Shown here: piece after piece, positions 12,302 through 23,619 of the stretch | Layout: each line of letters opens with the position of its first letter | How positions within the stretch are numbered: the first letter of the stretch is position 1 | Notes under the pieces: model-generated | Told to the model about the DNA's origin: nothing | What the model saw: only the letters and a program-made list of their open reading frames with translations | Database searches by the model: none | Made by a program: the position numbers and the translations under genes | NCBI GenBank assembly: GCA_004431415.1 | Contig: QPMI01000235.1 | Location: 1 to 64,000 of the forward strand | Direction: 5' to 3' | Length of the DNA stretch: 64,000 bases | Origin: Cyanophora paradoxa | Taxonomy: Eukaryota > Glaucocystophyceae > Cyanophorales > Cyanophoraceae

Positions 12302-14191
12302 TCATGGCATGTACAGCGTGTCCGGGTCGCTCCCGGCGCGCCGCCGCCGCGCGCCCTCGATCTCCGGCTGCGGCTGCGCCTGCGTCTGCGGCTGGGGGTC
12401 GACGTCCGGATCCCCCTCGCCGAGGCGGCGGAGGGGCCCGGCGGCAGCTCCCGGAGTCCGCCGCGAGCGCCGCGGGCCGCGGGGGATCGGGGCGGGGCAG
12501 CGGGGGCAGGTCCGGCCCGGAGCCGGCGGGAGCGAGCAGGCCCTCAGCGGGCGGTAGAGCTCCGGGCGAGCACGCAGCCGCAGCCGCAGCCGCAGCCGCA
12601 GTCGCCGGGCCCGGGCCCGCCGGCGCCCATGGCCAGCGCCCCGCCCCGGGCGCCTCCGCCCCGGGTCCGTCAAGAAGGAGTCGTGGGGCAGGGCGACGAG
12701 GCAGAGCGGCGGCGGGCCGGCGTCGACCGAGGCTCGCGGAGGGCCATGGGCGACGGGGCGCCGCGGGGCGCGAGCGCGGGAGAGGAGACGGAGGCGCGAC
12801 GCGGCCGCTTGGCCCACGCCGCGTGGGCAGGCGCCGTGATCGCTCGGTACAGGCCGCCCTCGCCCTCGCCGCCGGCGCCGCGCGCGCCCGCGCCGGGCGT
12901 CCCGGCGGCCGCGAACGCGCGCGCCGGGACGGGCGCGTTCCTCGCGAGGTTCCAGCGCCGCATCTGAGGGGCGGGGTCAGGTCCAAGCGGAGCGGGATTG
13001 GGCCCAATCGCACCGCCTCGGCCTGCGCGAGGAGCTCCTCGGGGGCCGCCCGCCGCGCCAGGATGCGCAGATCGTTGTCCCTGCGCCGCTCCCTGCGCAT
13101 GCGAGCGAAGGTCCGAGGGCGCGGGTGAGGCTCGGCGCGCGCGCGCGCGGAGGCCGGGGCAGGAACCGCACCGGCGCATCTCGCGCTCGGTGAGGCCTCC
13201 GGCCGGCCGGCGCCCGCGCCGCCCCGCGAGGGCCCTCAGCATCCGCCACGTCACCGCGCCTTCTCACTGAGATCTAGAGCGCTAGCTCGAGCCGGCTCGT
13301 GATCAGCTGTCGTCTCTAGGTCGATGAGGCTGCTTGTCAGCCGCCCGCTTCTCTCGGCTGGTCCTCAGCTCGTCCTTTCCATCGCGCAGCTCGTCGGCAT
13401 CTCCAGCTGCGGCTGCACTGTGCATTTCTCTCTAGCAGACCAGCCTGCGCCCGGGCGATAAGCCCTGCGGCGCGCCCGTCAGAGCGGAGAAGCGTGCGCC
13501 GCGGGCCCGGGGCGTGGGAGGGGCCGCGCACCTCCGTGGGGGCCTGACGTAGCGCTCGACGGACGAGACGGCCGCTCGACGGCCCGGCCCGGGGCGCGGT
13601 CCAGCAGGCGGACGAGGCGCTCCAGCGCGCTCGCCTCGAGCTCCCGCCCGACGAAGCCCGCCAGCCTCCGGTCCACCCCCGAGCCGGGGCCCTCCCCCAG
13701 GAACGCCTCGCTGCGCCCGCCGGCGTCGCGAGCTAGCGCTCGAGGTCAGCGCTAGCTATCAGCACGCAGCCACCTCAGCTGCAGCAGCAATCCAAGCCGC
13801 GGAGAGCAGAGAGCTTGAGAGGGCTCACGGCGTTTCGGAAGCGCGAGAGGGGCAGCAGCTCGTCGGCAACCGCCTTCCGGTTTCCACCTCTTGCACATGT
13901 ACACCAGCCTGCGCCCGGGCGGGAGCGACGAGGCGTGAGCGATCGAGCACCTTGACAGGCCGAATGGGCGCAGGGCGGCGCGCCGAGCTCTATTGCGCGC
14001 ACCGGGCAGGGACGAGGGTCTGCGAGAGCTCGATCGCGAGCAGGATCCCGGAGGCAGCGGAGCACTTGCCGGAGGATCTCGTCGGGCAGGCAGCTGATCA
14101 TGAAAGGCGCCCCTCCGGACGCCGCTGCAGACCCCGAGGAAGCCGCGCTCCATGCGCCCGCCGGCGTCGGGCCGAACGACGCGCCGTGCAT
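12302..14191 (-). pseudogene. F-box protein, minus member of unit 1, probably broken
   Basis: Starts at ATG 14191 with MHGASFGP, followed by the F-box core CLPDEILRQVLRCL, where the family norm is Leu-Pro-x-Glu-(I/L)-Leu. F-box proteins act as substrate adaptors of SCF ubiquitin ligases by binding Skp1. A second conserved block, CKRWK then VADELLPLSRF, lies near 13860. Here these two blocks are in different frames because of an extra ~7 bp (GGTTTCC at about 13877), so this copy is probably a pseudogene. The C-terminal part (to about 12302) is defined only by similarity with the copy at 23620-25134 and its exons are uncertain. Confidence 0.5.
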
Positions 14192-14365
14192 CGCGGCGCG
14201 CCGCTTCTGCGCAGCTAGAGTCGCAGCGCCGGATCCTCTGCTGGCTGCGCCGCTGTGGCAGCTGCTAGCGCTGTCGCCCGTTGGCGGTTACTCTCGCCGG
14301 CCGGGCTCGACTCCGGCCGGGCCGATCGAGCGTCGTACCCGGCGGCTGCGGCGAAATTCGGGCGA
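14192..14365. promoter_or_regulatory. shared divergent promoter of F-box pair 1
   Basis: Only 174 bp separate the two start codons. Equivalent intervals occur at 18026-18220, 21410-21589 and 25135-25272. All four end in the conserved block GTACCCGGCGACTGCGGCGAA or a near match just before the plus-strand ATG, which suggests conserved control of both genes. Confidence 0.55.
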
Positions 14366-16291
14366 ATGGCGGCGAGGGAGCGGCCTTCGAAGCGCGCGAA
14401 GGCGGAGCTTGAAGACGGTGCGAACGGCGTGTACCGCACGCGTACGCGCATTTCGCCCGCGGACGTGCCAACTTTAAATTTCGCCCACAGCAGTATCACC
14501 GCCATGGCCACCGGCAGCTTCGAATTCGAATGCTCCGGAGCCGGAGGCAATCGGGCTCTCGCTCGAGCGTCTGCCGGGCGACTTGCTGTCGAGGTGCCGG
14601 GCAACAACCTCGATTCTTCCATCCGCGCGCTGCGCTCGAGCTCACGGTTTTCGCAGGATCTTGCAGCTCCTGCCGCTGAAGGAGGCGTTCCGAGTGCGGG
14701 AGGTGAGCCGAGCGATCCGCGACGCCGTTGAGGGCACCGCCTTCGACGGCGCGAAGCTGGACCTGGACGCCATGCGGACGGAAGAGCTCGAAGGACTCGA
14801 GCGGCTCGTGCGCGAGGGACGGCTCAAGGGCAGCGAGCTCCACATCAGCGTCAAAAGCGAGTGGGCGCCCTCCAGTCTCGGCGAGCAGCCGCACCGCCTC
14901 ATCGCGGCCCTCGCGGGGCGCTGCAGGAGTGTGCGCGTAAAGTTCGCACACTCCGTAGAGAACATCGTCGGTCAGCGCGTCGCCGAAGTGGTCGCCGCGC
15001 TGGCGCCGGGCGGGGCGGCCAGCCCGCTGCAGGAGCTCGCGATCGAGCTGCTCAGCAAGCAAGCGTTCTACAACCCGCGAGACGCTCTGGAGATACCGGT
15101 GGAACTCCTGGCGCCGCTCGCCGGGCTGCGGACCCTCCTGCTGCCCGATCTGCCGCTGAGCGTCGGCACGGCGGCAGGCATCGCGGCCCGCCTCCCCGCG
15201 CTGCGCTGCCTTCAGTTCTTCTACGGAAAAGATCAGCGCGGAGCCCTCAAGCGGCTTGGGCCCCTCTGCTTGGAGCGGCTCGTCTTACACACAGCTCCCC
15301 GCCCGGTGGGTGCCCTTTACTTTCCGAGAGAGAGAAAGCTCTTGACTTGAGTTATCGATACAGGGCGACGACTTCTGCGTGCGGCTCGGCGAGCTCTCCG
15401 GTACCCCCCTGGGGCGCTCCCTCCGCGAACTTCACGTCGAGTGCGTGGGCCGCCGGACCCCCCCCCCCCCCCCCCCCACCTCCCTCCCTCCATTCCAACC
15501 TCTTGGGCAGGGAGATGGTAGCATACACACACGGTTTCACGAGCTTGTCCTTTTCCGCGGACGACCTTGGCGCGCTCGCCGGCATGCCGCAGCTCGAGGC
15601 CGTCACGGGCTACGTGCGCCCGTACCCCCGCGGCGATGTCGCAGCCCGCGACCTCTGAGCGGCCCCCGCGCAGGTTGGTCTCATGAAAGACCTCGATGGG
15701 GCGGTGAGCCGCGGGCTGCAGAGCCTGTTGCGGGCCCCGCGCCTCTCCGTCCTGCAGCTGTCCCTCGAGGGCCCCGGTCCGACTATCACCTTCGAATTCA
15801 ACGCAGCCCCCGCGGGGGCTCTCGCCGCTGCCTTCTTAGGCCGCGATTCTTCCACTACTTTCAGCGCCGCCCTCGCCGCCGCCCTCGCCGCCGGCCCGCT
15901 GCACTCCCGCCTGGCCCTCGACCTCCGAGTCTCCTGCAGCTGGCGCGTCTTGGAACAGATCGTCAACGCAGGAGCCGGCCCCATCCTCCGCGGCGTCGAC
16001 GTCAACTGGGTCTCGCCGCATGCCGACCGCGCAGGTAGTGTTTCGGCGGCCCTCCTCCGCTGCACCCGCCTCGAGAGCCTCTTCCTCTGCGCCGAAGTCA
16101 TTAGCGAGGGCGAGTTGTCGGCCCTCGCCGCCGGCCTCGCCCCGCTCGCGGCCCTCCCGCCCCTCCCCGGCGGCCTCCGCTTCGAGGTCTTATTGCTGGA
16201 CAAAAAGCTCGCCGCGGAGGCGAACGCGTCCCTTTCCGCCGCCCTCCCCGCCGCCGCACTTTTTGTTCGCCGTGCAGGCACCTTTTCATAA
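14366..16291 (+). CDS. F-box / leucine-rich protein, plus member of unit 1
   Basis: Start conserved in all four paralogs (MAARERPSKRAKAELED). Intron 1 starts at GTGCG after the GAC codon and ends before a VSPP segment. The F-box LERLPGDLLSR is split by a second intron (GTGCCGGG to TTCGCAG), and splicing joins it to ILQLLPLKEAFRVREVSRA. A further intron (GTGGGTGCC to GATACAG) precedes GDDFCVRL. Another (GTGCGCCCGTACCCC to CGCGCAG, ending at 15673) joins VTGY to VGLMKDL. The C-terminal half is Ala/Leu-rich with repeated L-x-x-L blocks such as PLRL-type and LPPLPGGLRFEV, like degenerate leucine-rich repeats. The likely role is an SCF substrate receptor. A poly-C run at 15461-15478 lies in or beside an intron. 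Frames are intact as far as I can trace. Confidence 0.72.
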
Positions 16292-16429
16292 TATCGTTGT
16301 AGGTCTCTCAAAGTCTGATAAGATTTTGCATACGTGCCAGACAGGGTCATACAACTGCACACAGTCCCCCGGTCCGCGTCTACCGGATACCGGCCATGGG
16401 ATGCCAGGGGCAGGGCCCGGGGGAGGAGG

Positions 16430-18025
16430 GAGGGAGTACAGGGTCGTACTAGCGGGGCGAGGCAGCGGCGGGCGAGGGGGCAAGGCGGGGGGTACCCGGG
16501 CGAGTGGGGGGGAGGGGGGGGCGAGTGGGGGAGGAACGGGGCGAGGCGGGGGGTACCTCCAGCTCCGGGAGGGGTACGCGCTCGGGTGCGGGGTCGGAGG
16601 AGAGGGACCGGAGGCGGGACGGGAGGGAGGCGCGGCGGTTGGCGCGGGGCGGCGGCCCGGCGCCGGTCTCCCCGCGCCTTGCCAGCTCGATCCCGGCCTC
16701 CGGCGCGGCCGGCACCAGCCGCGGTACCGCTCCGGCGCGGCAGGCCACGAACGCGCGCGCCGCCCGTCGGTGAGGCGGTAGCTGCAGCTACACAGCGGAA
16801 GCCGCGGCGTACCCCTCCAGCACCCCCGCGTACGCGATCACCTGCCCCCGGGGCGGCGGGACGGGCCCCAAGCACCTTGAGCAGCTCGCCGCGGGGCACG
16901 ACGGTGGCGACGATGGCGCGCTGCTCGGCGGTGAGGCCCGCCGGGTCCGCCCCTCCGCCCGCCCGCGCCCCCTGCTCCGCCTCGAGGACTCGCACCGCCT
17001 CCAGCAGGGCGTGCGCTGCCGGCGCCGTCGGCCGCGGGCCCCGAGCGGCGGTGGGCGGGCGGTGCGGGCGGCATCTGCAGCTGCAGCTGCACTGCGGCAT
17101 TTCTCTCTAGCTGGCGAACCAGCCTGCGCCCGGGCGATTAGCCCTGCGGCGCGCCCGTCGGATCGGAGAAGCGTGCGGGGCCGCGCACCCCGCGGCGGCG
17201 TGGCGTAGCGCTCGATGGCCGCGAGGAGCTGCAGCGCGTCGCCGGTGCGCCCGCAGAAGAGGCCGAGCGACGCGCACTCGCCGGGGCGGCCCCGCGAGCC
17301 CCCGGCGGGCCGCCCCAGCGCCCAGGCGGCCGCCCGCGCGGCCTCTCGCCGCCTCGCCGCGTTCTCGTCGCGCCCGCCCGCAGCCGAGCCCGCGATGCGC
17401 GCCTAAGAAGGAGGCGCTCCGGCACGGCCCAGCCCGGGGCGCGGTCCAGCAGGCGGACGAGGCGCTCCAGCGTGTTTGCCTCCCGCTCGACGAGGCCCGC
17501 CAGCCTCCGGTCCACCCCCGAGCCGGGGCCCTCCGCCAGGAACGCCTCCAGCTCCGCCATGGCCAGCCGGCGGCGCGTGTCAGCGCTAGCTAATAGCACG
17601 CAGCCACCGCAGCGATCTGAGGCGCGGATCCGGAGAGCAGAAAGCTTGAGAGGGCTCACGGCGTTGCGGAAGCGCGAGAGGGGCAGCAGCTCGTCGGCAA
17701 CCACTTTAAATTTCCACCTCTTGCACACCATGGCCAGCCTGCGCCCGGGCGGGGAGCGCGGGACGAGGCGCCCGGCGTGAGCGATCGAACTCCATGACAG
17801 GCTGAACGGGCGCGCGCGCGCGCCGAGCGCCAGTACGCACCGGTCCGGGACGAGGCTCTGGGAGAGCAGGAGGCAGCGGATCCGGAGCACTTGCCGCCGG
17901 AGGATCTCGTCGGGCAGGCAGCCGATCATGAAAGGCGATTCTCCGGACGCCGCTGCAGGCCCGGAGCGAGCCGCGCTCCATGCGCCGGCCGGCGCTGGGC
18001 CGAACGACGTCGACGCGCCGTGCAT
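16430..18025 (-). CDS. F-box protein, minus member of unit 2
   Basis: ATG at 18025 (MHGASTSFGPAP). The F-box CLPDEILRRQVL is followed by AMVCKRWKFKVVADELLP in one frame, so the conserved core is intact, unlike unit 1. An in-frame 6-bp TTTAAA-type insertion changes WKAV to WKFKVV. Further on come FLAEGPGSGVDRRLAGLV and LERLVRLLDRAPGW. A more distal block, LTAEQRAIVATVVPRGELL, near 16880-16940 in another frame implies introns. The 3' limit is inferred from homology with the other units and is uncertain. Predicted role: SCF ubiquitin-ligase adaptor, by family. Confidence 0.6.
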
Positions 18026-18220
18026 GCGGCCCGCGGCGCGCCGCTTCTGCGCAGCTAGAGACGCAGCACCGACCCTCGAGCTCTGCTGGCTGCGCCGCTG
18101 TGGCAGCTGCTAGCGCTTTCGCCCGTTGGTGACTGCGCTCGCTGGCCGGGCCCGGCTCGTCTCCGGCGGGGCCCGTTCCGATCGAGCGTCGTACCCGGCG
18201 ACCGCGGCGAAATTGGGCGA

Positions 18221-20049
18221 ATGGCAAGCTCGGAGCTGCTTTCGAAGCGAGCGAGGGCAGAGCTCGAAGACTGTGCGAGCTTTGAGTCGCGCACGCGTAC
18301 GTGCACGCGCCCGTGCTGCCGCTCGCAATCAGACTCGCTGCGCCCACTCGCTTCCAGATGCCCACGAAGAAGCAGATGTCCAGGAAGCACCCACGACCTC
18401 GCTCGAGCGTTTGCCTGGCGACCTGCTGTCGAGGTGCCAAGCAACAACACCGATTCTAGATCTTCCGGTCCATCCGCGCTGCGCTCGAGCTCACGGGCCG
18501 CGCAGGATCTTGCAGCTCCTGCCGCTGAAGGAGGCGTTCCGAGTGCGAAAGGTGAGCCGAGCGCTCCGCGACGCCGTCGAGGGCACCGCCTTCGACGGCG
18601 CGAAGCTGGACCTGGATGCCATGTGGACGTGCACGGAGAAGCTCGACATACTGGAGGAGCTGGTTCGCGACGGGCGGCTCAAGGGCAGCGATCTCAGCGT
18701 CAGCATTATGCGCGAATGGAAGCCTTCCAGCATCGGCGCGCAGCCGCTCCGCCTCGTCGCGGCCCTCGCGGGGCGCTGCAGGAGCGTGCGCATCATAGTC
18801 AACTCCTCCCAGCTGCAGCACTCCGGAGAGCACATCTTCAGTCAGCGCGTCGCCCACGTGCTCGGCGCGCTGGCGCCGGGCGGGGCGGCCAGCCCGCTGC
18901 AGGAGCTCGAGCTACTCAGCACCGAGTACGAGTTGTGCAACCGACGAGCAGTCCTGGAGATACCCGCGGGGCTCCTGGCGCCGTTCGCCGGGCTGCGGAC
19001 CCTCCTGCTGCCCGATCTGCCCCTGAGCGTCGGCACGGCGGCAGCCATAGCGGCCCGTCTTCCAGCGCTGCGCTGCCTTCAGTTTTTCTACAGGAAAGAG
19101 CAGCGCGGAGTCCTCAGGCCGCTGGCGCCCCTCTGCTTGGAGCGGCTCATCTTACACACAGCTCCCCGCCAGGTGGGTAACCTCTTGACCTCTGGAGAAT
19201 TTTTCGTTAATTCGATTTTACAGGGCGACAACCCCGGCTTGCGCCTGGACGAGCTCTCCGGTACCCCCCTGGGGCGCTCCCTCCGCAAGCTCCACGTCGA
19301 GTGCGCGTGTCTCCGTACCCCCGTTCCCTTCCCTTCTCATTCCGACCGCTTGGGCAGGGAGGTGGAAGCATCACACAGTCACACCTCGTCCTTTTCCGCT
19401 GACGACCTGCACACGCTGGCCGGCATGCCGGAGCTCGAGGCCGTCACGGGCTACGTGCGCCCGTCCCCCCCGCGGCGATGTCGCAGCCCGCGATCTCTGA
19501 GCGGCCCCCGCGCAGGTTTGTCTTAAGGAAGACATCGGTGGGGCGGTCAGCCGTGGGCTAGAAAACTTGCTGCGGGCCCCGCGCCTCTCCGTTCTGCAGC
19601 TGGCCCTGGTAGGCCACGATTCGACCGCGGCTCTCAACGCGGCCCTTGTCGCCGCCCTCGCCGCTGGCCCGCTGCCTTCCCGCCTGGCCCTCGACGTCCG
19701 AGTCTTCTGGATCGACTTGAAACGGATCGTCAACGCAGGAGCCGGACCCATTCTGCGCTGCGTGGACGTCGACTTGCACGACTTCGACGCCAATGTGTGC
19801 GCCGACGTGTTCGCGGCCCTCCTCCGCTGCCCCCGCCTCGAGGGCCTCGTCATCCGCGCCTTAGTCCGCGGCGTGGAGGACGCCGCGCGCTTTGCCGCCG
19901 GCCTCGCGCCGCTCGCGGCCCTCCCGCCCCTCCCCGGCGGCCTCCGCCTCGAGGTCGTCGGGCGCGAGGGAGTGGCGGCGCGGGCGCGGGCGGCCCTCTC
20001 CTCCGCCCTCCGGATCCCCGCAGCGGCCCTCGCGATCGGCTTCGGTTAG
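18221..20049 (+). CDS. F-box / leucine-rich protein, plus member of unit 2
   Basis: Paralog of 14366-16291 with the same start context (MASSELLSKRARAELED) and the same splice-site positions. SLERLPGDLLSR joins ILQLLPLKEAFRVRKVSRA across an intron (GTGCCAAGC to GCGCAG). A second intron runs GTGGGTAACC to TTTTACAG. The last, GTGCGCCCGTCCCC to CGCGCAG, joins VTGY to VCLKEDIGGAVSRG. The final exon ends ALAIGFG at 20049. Frames are open throughout, so this is the best-preserved plus-strand copy. The C-terminal half has the Leu/Ala repeat blocks PGGLRLEV and LAPLAAL. Confidence 0.75.
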
Positions 20050-20329
20050 ACGGGCCTTGGGCTCAGCTAGCGCTCAGATCGGTTCGATATCTGAAATCTG
20101 CTCAGCGTCCGCCGCTGCATGCGCCGCTGACCATGGGGTCGAGCCATGGCCCCGACTTATTGTACTTCGGTTACCCACGTGCACATTGAATATTCGACTT
20201 GTACCCTTTTCCTGATACTATGATACTTGGCTGCTATGTGGCCACTGGCCATGGCGCAGCTGGTTGACGTTGAATGAGAAAATCACAAAAGAGATATCGA
20301 TATGCATATGTCGAGCGCGAGGCTGAGGC

Positions 20330-21409
20330 CTCGGCTCGAGCGGGGCGGGGCGGGGCGGGGCGGCGGGTCCCAGGCACCTTGAGGAGCTTGCCGCGGGGGA
20401 CGCGTACGACGGTGGCGACGATGGCGCGCTGCTCGGCGGTGAGGCCCTCGGGGTCCGCCCCCTCCGCCCCCTCCGCCCCCTCCGCCCGCCCCGCGCCGCC
20501 CCGTCGGATCGGAGAGGCGTGCGGGGCGGGCCCGGGGCGTGGGAGGGGCCGCGCACCCCCGCGGCGGGCCTGGCGTGGTCCTCAATGGCCGCGAGGAGCT
20601 GCTTCGCGTCGCCGACGCGCCCGCAGAAGAGGCCGAGCGCTGCGCACTCGCCGGGGCGGCCCCGCGAGCCCCGGCGGGCCGCCCCAGCACCCAGGTGGCG
20701 ACCGCCCGCGCGGCCTCTCGCCGCCTCGCCGCCGCCGCCGCCTCGTCGCCCCCGCCTGCGGCCGAGCCCCGGGCCCGCGAGGCGCGCCTCGAAGTCGGGC
20801 AGGAGGCGCTCCGGTCCGGCACGGCCCAGCCCGGGGCGCGGTACCGGTCCAGCAGGCGGACGAGGCGCTCCAGCGCGCCCGCCTCCCGCTCGACAAGGCC
20901 CGTCAGCCTCCGGTCCACTCCACCTCCAGGAACGCCTCCAGCTGCGCCCGCCGGCGGCGCGCGCTAGCTGGCGGCGCGCAAGGTCCGCGGCCGCAGCTGC
21001 GATCCGAGGCGCGGGGAGCAGAGAGCTTAAGAGGGCTCACAGTCGACGTCGGCACGTCGACTCGGCGTTGCGGAAGCGCGAGAGGGGCAGCAGCTCGTCG
21101 GCAACCGCCTTCCACCTCTTCCACACCAGCCTGCGCCCGGGCGGCGAGCGCGGGACGAGGCGTGAGCGACCGAACACCGTGACAGGCTCAATGGACGCAG
21201 GGCGGCGCGCCGAGCGCCAGTACACACCGGGCCGGGGCGAGGGTCTGGGAGAGCAGGAGCTCGAGGCAGCGGAGCACTTGCCGGAGGATCTCGAGCTCTT
21301 CGGAAAGGCAGCTGATCATGAAAGGCGCCCCTCCGGACGCCGCTGCAGGCCCCGAGAGAGCCGCGCTCCATGCGCCGACCGACGCCGAGCCGAACGACGC
21401 GCCGTGCAT
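20330..21409 (-). CDS. F-box protein, minus member of unit 3
   Basis: ATG at 21409 (MHGASFGSASVGAWS). The F-box region reads CLSEELEILRQVLRCL, so Pro of the core Leu-Pro is replaced by Ser and a short insertion (ELE) is present. VWKRWKAVADELLPLSRF follows in frame. An insertion of about 23 bp built of palindromic GTCGAC words (21041-21063) sits next to a likely splice donor after FRNA. Downstream blocks LTGLVEREAGALERLVRLLD and LTAEQRAIVATVV (20410-20450) match unit 2. The 3' end is uncertain. Confidence 0.5.
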
Positions 21410-21589
21410 CGCGGCGTGCCGCTTCTGCGCAGCTAGAGACGCAGCGCCGGATCCTCTGCTGGCTGCACCGCAGTGGCAGCTGCTAGCGCTTTTGCCCGTT
21501 GGTGCCTACTCTCGCCTGCCGGGCTCGACTCCGGCGTGGCCCGTTCCAGCTTGAACGTTGTACCCGGCGACTGCGGCGAAATTGGGGCA

Positions 21590-23533
21590 ATGGCGCGCTC
21601 GCGGCCGTCGAAGCGCGCGAGGAAGGAGCTTGCAGACGGTGCGGGCGTCCTGTCACGCATGCGCACATGCCTGTATTGCCCCTCGAAATCTGAGTCGCCC
21701 AACCGACCGCAGGGCCGTCAACCGCAGCACCAGACCGTCAAGCAGCTACTCTCCCTCGAGCAATCTCCTTCTCTCGAGCAATCTCCCTCGAGCAGCTGCC
21801 CGGTGATCTGCTGTCAAGGTGCCGAGCGCCAACGTCCGCTCTCGACTCGGCCGCAGTCTCGGCGAGCTCACGCGCCGCGCAGGATCTTGCAGCTCCTGTC
21901 GCTGAAGGAGGCGTTCCGAGTGCGGGGGGTGAGCCGTGCGATCCGCGACGCAGTCGAGGGAACCGCCTTCGACGTCGACGCGGCAAGCTGGACGTGCTGT
22001 GTCGGGCAGGGGAGCAGTGGGGCGTGGCGCTCGACAGCTTGGAGCGGCTAGTGCGCGGCGGCCGTCTCAAGGGCAGCGGGCTCAGCGTCAGCGTCGAGTG
22101 TTCGGAAAAGCTCGAGCTCTCCAGCCTCGGCGCGCAGCCGGTGGCTCTGCTCGCGGCGCTGGCGGGGCGCTGCAGGAGCGTGCGCGTTAAATTCAACTTT
22201 TTGAATCCACCCGAGCTCGTCTTGCGGTGGCACGTCGTCGACGTGCTCGACGCGCTGGCGCCGGGCGGGGCGGCCGGGCCGCTGCAGGAGCTCGAGCTGC
22301 TTAGCACCGGCGACATCGGGTCCTCCCTCCCGGAACTTGAATCTCCTTCGATCCTTGACTTGCCGGAGGAGTGCCTGGCGCCGTTCGCCGGGCTGCAGAC
22401 CCTCCGCCTGGCGCCCGATCTGCCCCTGAGCGCCGGCACGGCGGCAGCCATCGCGGCCCGCCTCCCCGCGCTGCGCTGCCTTCAGCTGCGCTACGACCAG
22501 TTCCTCTCCGGAGTGCTCGCGGAGCTCGGGCCCCTCCGCCTAGAGCGGCTCGTCCTGTGCCCCGGCCCCGACAGTCGCCGTGCCGGCTCCCGCATGGTGG
22601 GTACTCCCAACTCTCCGCCGCGGCTAGTGCTCCGCAGATTCCCCCTGATCCTTTTTGTAATTCAGAACATCTGCCGCAATTTACGCCTGGAAGAGATCGC
22701 CGGTACCCCCCTCGGGCGCTCCCTCCGCGAGCTCCACTTCGAGTGCGCTGCCGTACCCCCGTCGAGCTTCGATGCAGCTCAGACGAGGCTCGGCAGGGAT
22801 CTGGCGGAGCCCCTCAGGCGCCGGTCCATGTTCCCGTTTAGGCAAGTCATCCCGGGGGGCGACCTTCGCGCGCTCGCGGGCATGCCGCAGCTCGAGTCCG
22901 TCACTGGCTTCCCTTGCGTGCGTCTCTGAGCCTTTCGCCCGGCCCTTCCGTCCTTCTGAGTCTTGCGCCCACCGCCCGCAGCTCTACGTCGCCCCTTACG
23001 ATGATCACGAGCTCGGGCTCCTGCTGCGGGCCCCGCGCCTCGCCTCCCTCCAGCTGGACGCCCCAGACCTAACGTGGAAGGCCCTCACCAACGCCCTCGC
23101 CGCCGGCCCGCTGCCCCCCCGCCTGGCCCTCGACCTTCGCTCAGCATCGGCGGAGGTCCTCACCGCCGCCAGCCCCGTCCTGCGCACCCTCGAGCTGGGC
23201 CTCCCGGACCGCGGGCCAACGGCCGAAGTGCGCGCGGCCCTCCTCCGCTGCACCCGCCTCGAGAGCCTCCTCCTCCGCGCCCAAGTCGTGTCCGAGAGCG
23301 AGTTGTCGGACCTCGCCGCCGGCCTCGCCCCGCTCGCGGCCCTCCCGCCCCTCCCCGGCGGCCTCCGCCTCGAGGTCCGAATGTGGGCTCTGCGTCACGA
23401 GGAGCTCGCGGCGCGGGCGAACGGGCCCATCTCCGCCGCCCTCTTGGCGGGCTTGGCGTCCCCGACGCAGGCAATGGAGTCCCTCTCCGCCGCTCTCCCC
23501 GCCGCCGCGATTCAAATCCGTTTCGAGGGCTAA
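21590..23533 (+). pseudogene. F-box / leucine-rich protein, plus member of unit 3, with a likely frameshift
   Basis: Same architecture: start MARSRPSKRARKEL, then EQLPGDLLSR joined by an intron to ILQLLSLKEAFRVRGVSRA. After TAFD the family sequence GGCGCGAAGCTGGAC is replaced by a longer stretch with an extra GTCGAC (21972-21984), a net gain of about 5 bp. The downstream KLDVLCRAGEQWGVALDSL block is therefore in another frame. Unless an unusual splice repairs it, the protein is broken. The downstream part (SLERLVRGGRLKGS to the final exon ending IQIRFEG at 23533) is otherwise well conserved. Confidence 0.55.
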
Positions 23534-23619
23534 TTACTAAGAGTTCCAGTCCCCGCTTTGCGCCTACCGGATACTGGGATGCCGACAAGAGGAGATAGAT
23601 CTAGATGATCCATGATCAT